Translations under genes and position numbers: made by a program
The notes under the pieces: model-generated
The model's input: the letters and a program-made list of their open reading frames with translations, nothing else
What the model was told of the DNA's origin: nothing
Database searches by the model: none
NCBI RefSeq assembly: GCF_001542625.1
Contig: NZ_CP016279.1
Span: forward strand, 10,106,001 to 10,170,000
Direction of reading: 5' to 3'
Length of the DNA stretch: 64,000 nucleotides
DNA from: Streptomyces griseochromogenes
Lineage (GTDB): Bacteria > Actinomycetota > Actinomycetes > Streptomycetales > Streptomycetaceae
In this document: one piece after another, positions 16,480-23,303 of the stretch
Layout of the letters: the number at the start of each line of letters is the position of its first letter
Position numbering within the stretch: the first letter of the stretch is position 1

Positions 16480-16663
16480 GTCACGCCCCGCCACGTCCCG
16501 GTGCGAGTTCGGCCCAGACGGTCTTGGCGTGGGCGGGGGCTTCGTCCACACCCCAGCGGTGGGCGTAGGCCGCGACGATCAGTAGTCCCCGGCCGGTCTC
16601 CGAGTCCTGAGCCGCCGGGTCCGGGGTACGCGGGATCCGGTCGCACCGGGCGTCGGTCACCTC
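16480..16663 (-). pseudogene. Displaced 3' end of ATPase regulator gene (184-bp perfect duplicate)
   Basis: Every base from 16480 to 16663 equals 21787-21970, the last 60 codons and stop of the intact ATP-binding gene at 21788-22213. It retains RCDRIPRTPDPAAQ, GRGLLIVAAYAHRWGVDE and the stop but no start or nucleotide-binding N-box. Identity stops one base past the stop codon on one side and fades after 16663 on the other. Together the two copies bracket the STAND/RiPP/GNAT cassette, the arrangement left when DNA inserts at a gene 3' end. The remaining intergenic DNA at 16254-16479 and 16664-16923 shows no gene that I can support. Confidence 0.9.
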
Positions 16664-16923
16664 TATACCCGGCCGTGCAGTTCCCTCACAGCCTTCGCAG
16701 GCGCCGGTCGGTCAGCGAGGGCAACCGTCGTCAGCCTCAGGAATCCGCCGCGAATGGCCGATACGAGACGGAACGTGGCGTGGAGCCGCCCTTGACCCGG
16801 GTCCGTAACGGCTGATCCGCTTACTTTGCGAGGGACGTCGGGATTCGGGGGTTGCCACGTGTTTCAGGTGTGCCTGCATGCACTCCATCTGTCCCTTTGG
16901 GCCATCGTCATGGAGCCTCGGAC

Positions 16924-19701
16924 ATGAGGATGCGGCGCGGTGCACCGATCGCTGCCGTCGCGGGTGTCGGCGCCGTCACGGCGATGCTCGCGGGTCTCGT
17001 GACGAACACGGCCTCAGCCCAGTCGCGTTGGCCTGGCTGGCTGCGCTGGTTGCAGGTTCATCCCTGGCTGTCGTTCGTCATGCTGGGGGCGGCTACCGCC
17101 GGGCTGACGGCATTGCTCGCCCTGTTGGACGGTCACCGAACGGAGGTCCAGGGCCATGATCCGACGTCACGTCGGGTTGACGCGGCGGACCCGCCCGGTG
17201 CTGCTCTGGTGCTTCGGTCGCTGCCGCGCGATACCACGGCGTTCACCAACCGGACCGCCGAGCTGAACTCGCTGGTGCGCTCGGTACGTGTCGCGCAGGA
17301 GAACGGTGAGGCCCTGCCGGTCCATGTGATCGACGGCATGCCCGGCGTCGGCAAGACCGCCTTGGCGGTACACGCCGGACACATCCTGTCCGACCGTTTC
17401 CCGGACGGGCAGCTCTTCCTGAACCTCAATGGGCACACTCATGGCCGTAACCCCGTGCAGGCGGGCGAGGCACTGGCCGCGCTGCTCGCGGCCACCGGGG
17501 TGCCGACGCATCAGATACCCGTCAGCGACGACGTCGGAGCCGTCACCGAGGCCCGGGCCGCCATGTGGCGCAGCAGGCTCGCCGACAAGAAGGCATTGCT
17601 GATCCTCGACAACGCGGCCAGCTACCAGCAGTTGGAACCTCTGCTCCCGGGTGGGGACGAGTGCCTGGTGCTGGTGACCAGTCGAAAGCGGCTGGCTGCC
17701 CATGAAGAGGTGGTCCTGCCAGTGGACGCACTGCCGCCGGAGCACGCGGCGGACCTGTTCGTACGGCTCAGCGGTCGGCCGGCGGACGAGCTCGACCACG
17801 GTGTGCTGAACGAGCTGGTGCGGCTCTGCGGATACCTGCCACTGGGCGTGTCACTGCTCGCGGCGCGGCTCCGACACCATCCCTCATGGAAAGCCGAAGA
17901 CCTGCACGAGCGGCTGGTGGCGGAGCAGGACCGCCTGGGAGAGCTGCGCGCAGGGGAGCGCGCCATCACCGCGACCTTCGATCTCTCCTACCGGGATCTC
18001 ACCCCGGAGCGGCAGCGAGTCTTCCGACAGCTCGGCCTCTACCCGGGCACCGATCTCGACGCGTACGTCGGTGCGGCCCTTGGCGAGGTCTCGGTCGTTG
18101 TGGCCCGCCGACACCTCGACGGGCTCTATGACGACCACCTGATCGACGAGCATCCTGGTAGTCGTTACCGGCTTCATGACCTACTGCGCGACTACGCCCG
18201 CGGTCTCGCCTCCGAGGGGGACAGCATGGACCACGTACAGTCCGTCCAGCGCTTGTGCATGTACTACCTCTCCGCTCTCGCCGACGCGAACGGGCACATC
18301 GTCCGCAGCGGCGCCTCGGTGCCGCCTCCTCCTGACGCCCCTCGACAGGTGGAGACTCCTGTCCTGCAGTCGAGAGCGGACGCTTTGAACTGGCTGGAGA
18401 ACGAGCGTGCCAACATCCTGGCCTGCATCCGGCGGGCGAACAGCCTCTCCCTGTACGACGCCGTGATGCGAATGGCTGTGGCCATGGCACCCTTTCTCCG
18501 CCAGGCCGGCCCCTGGGACCAGGCAGTCGGGCTCCACAGGACCGCCGCCGGGGCCGCACGCCAAGTCGGCGACCGGCAGGCACTGGCCCATGCCCTTGCC
18601 GAGCTGGGGGTCGTACGGCGCTTCATGGCCGCATACCCCGAAGCCGTCGAGACCCTGAACGAAGCGGTGACGCAATACGACGCCGTCGGCGACCGACGCG
18701 GCAAGGCGGACGCCCTGAACCAGCTGGGCATCGTGTGGTACCTGACCGCCGACAACGCCGACGCGGCCCGCGCCCAAACCGAGGCCCTGACTCTCTACCG
18801 GGAGCTGGACTACCGGCTCGGCCAGGCCAACGCACTCGCCGACCTCGGCATGGTGTGGCGCCAGATGAGCCGGTTCGACGCCGCGACGGAGGCGCAGAGT
18901 GAGGCCCTGTCGATCTACCGAGAGCTTGGCGACCGGTACGGGGAGGCGAACTCCCTGCGGGACCTGGGCGTCGTCCACTGCCTCACGGGCGCCTACGACC
19001 TGGCCGCGCGGCACCATCATGAGGCGTTCGACATCTACGCCGAGCTGGACGACCGCGAACACCAGGCGTATGCCCTCAACGAGTCGGGGGCGGTTCGGCG
19101 GCTCACCGGAGACATCGAGGGAGCGCGGGCAGCGCACAGCCAAGCCTTGACGCACTTCACCGAACTCGGCGACCGGTTCGGCAGGGCGAACAGCGTGCGT
19201 CTTCTGGGCGTGGTGGAGCGTGTGTCCGGGGATGCCCATGCGGCGTCCCGGCTACAGGAAGAGGCCCTGGACACTTACCGCGAACTCGGCAGCCGCGGGG
19301 GTGAGGCTGCCTCGCTGAGTGAACTGGGCGCGACCCGCGGCGTGCTCGGCGAGCGAGCCGGTGCCATAGAGGCGTTCGAGCGAAGCCTGGAGATCCAACG
19401 CGCCCTCGGCGACCGGTGCGGAGAGGCGGAGCTCCTGAATCACTGGGGCAAGTTGCTCGTTTCCAGCGACCCGGCAGACGCACGCGAGCACTTCCAGCAG
19501 GCACTTCGCCTCGCGCAGGACATCCACTGCCCCTTGGAAGAAGCGCGGGCCCTGGAAGGTATCGGCCGCTGCGACCTGGTGGTCGACGGACCAGTTCGGG
19601 CAGAGGACCTGCTGCGTACCGCGGTCATCTTGTACCGGCGACTGGGTGCGAATTCGGCAGCCGACGACGTCGAACGGCTGCTGGTGTCGCAGCGGGGTTG
19701 A
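16924..19701 (+). CDS. STAND NTPase with NB-ARC and TPR repeats, membrane-anchored
   Basis: 925 aa from ATG 16924. Two hydrophobic segments near the N-terminus (AAVAGVGAVTAMLAGLV and FVMLGAATAGLTALLALL) suggest membrane anchoring. An NB-ARC ATPase follows with Walker A G138-MPGVGKT145 and ALLILDNAA as Walker B. The C-terminal half carries at least eight about 40-residue TPRs (ALAELGVV, ALNQLGIV, ALADLGMV, SLRDLGVV and so on). Such signal-transducing NTPases sit next to FxSxx-type RiPP genes. No DNA-binding domain is visible, unlike AfsR. By position it probably serves the downstream precursor/maturase genes as a sensor or partner. Confidence 0.8.
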   Translation: MRMRRGAPIAAVAGVGAVTAMLAGLVTNTASAQSRWPGWLRWLQVHPWLSFVMLGAATAGLTALLALLDGHRTEVQGHDPTSRRVDAADPPGAALVLRSLPRDTTAFTNRTAELNSLVRSVRVAQENGEALPVHVIDGMPGVGKTALAVHAGHILSDRFPDGQLFLNLNGHTHGRNPVQAGEALAALLAATGVPTHQIPVSDDVGAVTEARAAMWRSRLADKKALLILDNAASYQQLEPLLPGGDECLVLVTSRKRLAAHEEVVLPVDALPPEHAADLFVRLSGRPADELDHGVLNELVRLCGYLPLGVSLLAARLRHHPSWKAEDLHERLVAEQDRLGELRAGERAITATFDLSYRDLTPERQRVFRQLGLYPGTDLDAYVGAALGEVSVVVARRHLDGLYDDHLIDEHPGSRYRLHDLLRDYARGLASEGDSMDHVQSVQRLCMYYLSALADANGHIVRSGASVPPPPDAPRQVETPVLQSRADALNWLENERANILACIRRANSLSLYDAVMRMAVAMAPFLRQAGPWDQAVGLHRTAAGAARQVGDRQALAHALAELGVVRRFMAAYPEAVETLNEAVTQYDAVGDRRGKADALNQLGIVWYLTADNADAARAQTEALTLYRELDYRLGQANALADLGMVWRQMSRFDAATEAQSEALSIYRELGDRYGEANSLRDLGVVHCLTGAYDLAARHHHEAFDIYAELDDREHQAYALNESGAVRRLTGDIEGARAAHSQALTHFTELGDRFGRANSVRLLGVVERVSGDAHAASRLQEEALDTYRELGSRGGEAASLSELGATRGVLGERAGAIEAFERSLEIQRALGDRCGEAELLNHWGKLLVSSDPADAREHFQQALRLAQDIHCPLEEARALEGIGRCDLVVDGPVRAEDLLRTAVILYRRLGANSAADDVERLLVSQRG

Positions 19702-19788
19702 GCTCAGCAGTGGCCGAATTCCCCATCAGTGTACGGATGTTGAGGGTGCTACGTTGCCTTTGGTCTGTTACTTCAACCCCGTCGCACC

Positions 19789-19805
19789 GTGCCGGGACTC
19801 GGCAC
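19789..19805 (+). promoter_or_regulatory. Hairpin in the precursor-gene leader
   Basis: GTGCCG and CGGCAC with a 5-nt loop lie 21 bp before the precursor start, just upstream of its GAGGAG ribosome site. It could be the end of the STAND transcript or a leader structure. The 125-bp gap shows no convincing -35/-10. Confidence 0.3.
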
Positions 19806-19826
19806 GTTTCTCACGAGGAGTGTTGA

Positions 19827-20030
19827 ATGCCGTCACCCACGTCCGTCAGGGAGCCTCGCGACATGATGCCTCTCAGCCCGGCATCCGCGGAGCCGACGGC
19901 CTCGGGTACCGCGGTCCTGGACCGTGTGGCCGCGCGCGTCCGGCAGCGGCTGGAAACCGAGCAGGCCGCGACGAACCGGGTCGGCGACGGCACCCACGCA
20001 GCCTCGCTCATCTGGCCCTGGCCGCTGTGA
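19827..20030 (+). CDS. Candidate RiPP precursor peptide, C-terminus WPWPL
   Basis: 67 aa, ATG with GAGGAG 6 nt upstream. The leader is Pro/Ser/Glu-rich, then a predicted helix (GTAVLDRVAARVRQRLETEQ), then a short core ending S-L-I-W-P-W-P-L. It lies 13 bp before a radical SAM gene of the FxsB type. FxsB partners normally end F-x-S-x-x-COOH and receive a three-residue cyclophane between the aromatic ring and the residue two positions on. Aligned from the C-terminus, W-P-W-P-L puts Trp at the F position and Trp at the S position. The precursor role is inferred from this spacing, size and neighbour; an intact modified product is not shown. Confidence 0.7.
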   Translation: MPSPTSVREPRDMMPLSPASAEPTASGTAVLDRVAARVRQRLETEQAATNRVGDGTHAASLIWPWPL

Positions 20031-20043
20031 GCTCGTCCGCTCG

Positions 20044-21204
20044 ATGACGCACCCCGGAGCCCAAGCTCCTTTCCGGACGTTCATCCTCAAGGTCGCCAAC
20101 CGCTGCAACATCGACTGCGACTACTGCTTCGTCTTCAACTCCAAGGACCAGGCGGCACGGCGTCTGCCCGCCCGGATGGACCTGGACGTGGCCCGGGCAG
20201 CTGCTCGTCGGGTCGGTGAACACGCCGCAGCACACGATCTGCAGGCCGTCCATGTCGTAGTGCACGGCGGAGAGCCGTTGCTGGTCGGCGTCCGACACCT
20301 GGCCGACCTCTTGGGCGCCGTCCGGGAAGGGGTACCAAGCGGGACGCAGGTCCGATTCGAGCTCCAGACCAACGGGACCCTGCTGTCCGGCGGCTGGCTG
20401 AACCTCTTCGAACGGTACGGGGTGGCGGTGGGCGTCAGCCTCGACGGGCCGCCGAGCGCGAACGACCGGCATCGGCTCACCCACGCCGGGCGGTCGAGCG
20501 CCGCCTCCGTCGTGCGCGGCATCGAGTTGCTGCGGTCCCGGCCGCACCTGTTCGCGGGGCTGCTGGCCGTCGTGGACCTGGCCAACGACCCCGTGGAGGT
20601 TCACAACTACCTGGCGGCGTTCGAACCGCCCGTGATCGACTTCGGCCTGCCGCACGCGACCCACGACGACCCGCCCAGCCGCGGCTGCCCGAGCGTGCCC
20701 GAGTACGGGTTATGGATGAGCAGGGTCTACGACGCCTGGCTCGCTCGGCCCGAGTACCGGCACAGCATCCGGATGCTGGAGGACATCGTGGCCCTCAGCT
20801 CCGGCGTGCGCGGCTCGGTGGAGACGCTCGGCCTGGCTCCTCCGACGAGCATCGTGATCGAGTCCGACGGTTCGATCGAGGCCGTGGACACCCTGCGGTC
20901 GGTCGAGGAGGGCGCCACTTGGCTCGGCCTTGACGTCTTCCACCACTCCTTCGACGAGGCGCTGCCGCATCCGAAACTGCTGCATCGCCAGTACGGCAAG
21001 GACACGCTCGCGGAGAAGTGCCGCGGTTGCCCGCTCGTGGACGTGTGCGGCGGGGGCTACCTCCCGCACCGCTTCAGCGCCGCCGTCGGCTACCGGAATC
21101 CGTCGGTCTACTGCGCGGACCTGGAGTACCTCATCCGGCATGTCCAGGGCTCGCTGCGGCAGCATGGCTGGAGCCCGCACACGCAGGCCACTTCGTCTCC
21201 GTAG
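20044..21204 (+). CDS. FxsB-like radical SAM/SPASM peptide maturase
   Basis: 386 aa. The radical SAM cluster motif is C21-N-I-D-C25-D-Y-C28, with VVHGGEPLL (GGE motif) and VSLDGPP. The C-terminal SPASM-type part has C-R-G-C-P-L-V-D-V-C-G-G-G-Y-L-P-H-R and NPSVYCADLEYL, closely matching the FxsB family of cyclophane-forming maturases. Family chemistry: a 5'-deoxyadenosyl radical abstracts a beta-hydrogen and joins that carbon to an aromatic ring in the precursor. ATG 20044 has only a weak ribosome site and is probably coupled to the precursor gene. Codon 223 (20710-20712) is TTA, so translation should depend on the bldA tRNA. Confidence 0.85.
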   Translation: MTHPGAQAPFRTFILKVANRCNIDCDYCFVFNSKDQAARRLPARMDLDVARAAARRVGEHAAAHDLQAVHVVVHGGEPLLVGVRHLADLLGAVREGVPSGTQVRFELQTNGTLLSGGWLNLFERYGVAVGVSLDGPPSANDRHRLTHAGRSSAASVVRGIELLRSRPHLFAGLLAVVDLANDPVEVHNYLAAFEPPVIDFGLPHATHDDPPSRGCPSVPEYGLWMSRVYDAWLARPEYRHSIRMLEDIVALSSGVRGSVETLGLAPPTSIVIESDGSIEAVDTLRSVEEGATWLGLDVFHHSFDEALPHPKLLHRQYGKDTLAEKCRGCPLVDVCGGGYLPHRFSAAVGYRNPSVYCADLEYLIRHVQGSLRQHGWSPHTQATSSP

Positions 21205-21295
21205 GCGCGTGTGCGTACCGCCGCGGGGGAATGACGCGTTGGAGCGAACAAGTGCAACAGCGACCGAAGCGACCAAGGAACAACAGGAGGCGCGG

Positions 21296-21775
21296 ATGAC
21301 CGTGACGATCCGTCCCGCGGAGAAGCGGGACATCCCCGCCGTGGCCCAGCTGATCGAGGAGATTGAGCGCTTCTACGGGGCGAATGACGCTGATATCCAG
21401 CCGCTTGAAGAGCGCCGCTCCCAGGTGGAAGAGGCCCTCTTCGGTGCGCCGCCGCTGGCTTCCGCCCTGCTCGTTGCGGACGAGACCGGGGACATCGTCG
21501 GCCTGGCCGCCTACTCCTTCCTCTGGCCTGCCGCCGGCTCCTCGCACTCCCTGTTCCTCAAGGAGCTCTACGTCCGCGACGCCCTGCGCCGGCAGGGCAT
21601 CGGTGTCCGCCTCATGGACGAACTCCGCGCCCTGGCCGCCACGCGCCGCGGGTGCAGCCGAGTGGAATGGATGACCGACCGCGACAACCCGGGCGCGCGG
21701 GCCTTCTACAAGTCGCTCGGGTTCGCCGAGTCCAACGGGAAGATCGTCTACCAGGTCGACAGCAGCACGGCCTGA
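21296..21775 (+). CDS. GNAT-family N-acetyltransferase
   Basis: 159 aa. The GNAT core is clear: TIRPAEKRDIPAVAQLIEE, LFLKELYVRDALRRQGIGVR (motif A, with R-R-Q-G-I-G binding acetyl-CoA) and MTDRDNPGARAFYKSLGF (motif B). AGGAGG precedes ATG 21296. It lies 91 bp after the maturase on the same strand, the last gene of the cassette before the intact ATPase gene. It could acetylate the peptide product (for self-protection or tailoring) or be unrelated; RiPP clusters do carry such enzymes. Confidence 0.85.
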   Translation: MTVTIRPAEKRDIPAVAQLIEEIERFYGANDADIQPLEERRSQVEEALFGAPPLASALLVADETGDIVGLAAYSFLWPAAGSSHSLFLKELYVRDALRRQGIGVRLMDELRALAATRRGCSRVEWMTDRDNPGARAFYKSLGFAESNGKIVYQVDSSTA

Positions 21776-21787
21776 GCAGCCGCGACG

Positions 21788-22213
21788 TCACGCCCCGCCA
21801 CGTCCCGGTGCGAGTTCGGCCCAGACGGTCTTGGCGTGGGCGGGGGCTTCGTCCACACCCCAGCGGTGGGCGTAGGCCGCGACGATCAGTAGTCCCCGGC
21901 CGGTCTCCGAGTCCTGAGCCGCCGGGTCCGGGGTACGCGGGATCCGGTCGCACCGGGCGTCGGTCACCTCGATACGGAGCGTGCCGTCGTCGTGCAGTTT
22001 CAGGCCGAGCCTGAAGTCCCTTCCCCTGACCCTTCCGTGCAGTACGGCGTTGGCGGCCAGCTCCGCCACCACCTGCACCGCCTCCTCGAACGGCACGCCC
22101 CAGTCGGCCAGATGGCGCTCCGTGAGGAGGCGGGCGAGACGGGCGCCTCTGCGGGTTGCCGACAGCTGGATGCGGAGGTGGTTTTTTTCGTTCACGTCAC
22201 CCAGCGTGGTCAT
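21788..22213 (-). CDS. ATP-binding (HATPase_c, anti-sigma-factor-like) regulatory protein
   Basis: 141 aa. The N-box is VQVVAELAANAVLHG, G1 is EVTDARC, G2 is ETGRGLLIV: a GHKL ATPase of the RsbW-like type common in Streptomyces beside XRE/DUF397 pairs. ATG 22213 has GGAGGA directly adjacent, too close for ideal initiation, so the in-frame GTG at codon 7 may be the true start. A perfect duplicate of its 3' 184 bp lies at 16480-16663. It forms a divergent triad with the XRE and DUF397 genes that follow. Confidence 0.85.
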   Translation of the reverse strand: MTTLGDVNEKNHLRIQLSATRRGARLARLLTERHLADWGVPFEEAVQVVAELAANAVLHGRVRGRDFRLGLKLHDDGTLRIEVTDARCDRIPRTPDPAAQDSETGRGLLIVAAYAHRWGVDEAPAHAKTVWAELAPGRGGA

Positions 22214-22278
22214 TCCTCCCTACTCTGAACAGCGACGACCACGGTACGCAGCGTGACTGTCCGGGTGGTTTGTGCCGC

Positions 22279-22293
22279 CGTACGGCTCGTACG
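22279..22293. promoter_or_regulatory. Palindrome upstream of XRE gene
   Basis: CGTACG-GCT-CGTACG lies between the divergent ATPase and XRE genes, three bases before the AGGAGG ribosome site of the XRE gene. It is a candidate autoregulatory site; low confidence because CGTACG is common in this genome. Confidence 0.3.
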
Positions 22294-22308
22294 TCAGGAG
22301 GGGTGAGG

Positions 22309-23121
22309 GTGGAGGACGAGGAGGCCGAGGCCGTACTCAGGGCGGTCGGGCGGCAGATCAAGGCCTGGCGGGAGTCCGCCGGGATGAAGCAGGCGGAACT
22401 CGGGGCCGCCATCGGGTACGGCGAGGAGATGGTCTCGTCGGTGGAGCGCGGGCGCAGGGTCCCCAAGCCCGACTTTCTCGACAAGGCCGATGAAGTGCTG
22501 GGCGCGGGCGGGAAGTTGTCCGCCATGAAGGAGGACGTGGAGAAGGCTCGGTATCCGAAGAACGTTCGGGATCTGGCCAGGCTGGAGGACGAGGCCGTTG
22601 AGATGGGGGCTTACGTCAGCTCTCACATCCACGGCTTGTTGCAAACGGCTGAATATGCACAGGCGGTGTACACGCTGCGGCGTCCGGCATATACGGAAGA
22701 GGAGATCGAACGGCTCGTCGCAGCGCGCATGGCACGAAAGTCTGTCTTCAACAGGGTGCCGCGTCCGCTGATCACGTTCGTTCAGGAAGAGGTGACACTG
22801 CGAAGGCCTGTCGGAGGCAGGGAGGTCCTGCGACGACAGCTTGAACACCTCGTGGACGTCGGCCGGTTGCCACATGTGGAGATCCAGGTGATGCCTACGG
22901 ACCGGCAGGATCACGCCGGACTGAGCGGACCCATCAGGCTGCTGAAGCTCCAGAACGGTAAGACCCTGGGACACTTGGAAGTGCAGTTGCACAGCCGAGT
23001 GATCAGCGACCCCCGGGAAGTACAGATCCTCGATATGCGCTATGGAATGATCCGAGCACAGGCTCTCTCGCCCCGGGAGTCGATGGCGTTCATCGAGAAA
23101 GTGCTGGGAGACGAAGCATGA
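22309..23121 (+). CDS. XRE-family regulator with DUF5753
   Basis: 270 aa. HTH: GRQIKAWRESAGMKQAELGA, then GYGEEMVSSVERGRRVPK. The DUF5753 region contains YVSSHIHGLLQTAEYAQAVY, RRQLEHLVDVGRLPHVEIQV and a C-terminal SPRESMAFIEKVL. GTG 22309 sits 7 nt after AGGAGG; the GTG two codons earlier is too close to it. It overlaps the DUF397 gene by 4 bp (ATGA), so the two are translationally coupled. Family role: DNA-binding regulator, often of development or antibiotic production, working with the DUF397 partner. Confidence 0.9.
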   Translation: MEDEEAEAVLRAVGRQIKAWRESAGMKQAELGAAIGYGEEMVSSVERGRRVPKPDFLDKADEVLGAGGKLSAMKEDVEKARYPKNVRDLARLEDEAVEMGAYVSSHIHGLLQTAEYAQAVYTLRRPAYTEEEIERLVAARMARKSVFNRVPRPLITFVQEEVTLRRPVGGREVLRRQLEHLVDVGRLPHVEIQVMPTDRQDHAGLSGPIRLLKLQNGKTLGHLEVQLHSRVISDPREVQILDMRYGMIRAQALSPRESMAFIEKVLGDEA

Positions 23122-23303
23122 CCACCTCCACGCTGACGTGGTTCAAGAGCAGCTACAGCAGCGCTGACGGTCCCGACTGCGTCGAAGTAGCCATAACCCC
23201 CGCCATCATCCACATCCGCGACTCCAAGAACACGGAGGGCGCCCGACTCTCCGTCACCGGCGCCACCTGGACGGAGTTCCTCAGCTTCGCGGCGGAGAGC
23301 TGA
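23118..23303 (+). CDS. DUF397 domain protein (61 aa)
   Basis: Core LTWFKSSYSSADGPDCVEVA, then IHIRDSKN and a terminal helix (TWTEFLSFAAES), the standard DUF397 form. It starts inside the stop codon of the XRE gene. Its last 23 bp overlap the 3' end of the convergent STAND gene, so both stop codons lie inside the other gene. Confidence 0.9.
   Translation: MTTSTLTWFKSSYSSADGPDCVEVAITPAIIHIRDSKNTEGARLSVTGATWTEFLSFAAES

Noticed and set aside
16192..16815. Open frames over the fragment region at 16.2-16.8 kb
   Set aside because: They run across the displaced ATPase tail in wrong frames and lack start signals or recognisable protein features.
16780..16850. Possible promoter TTGACC ... TACTTT before the STAND gene
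   Set aside because: The spacer would be 24 bp, outside the normal range.
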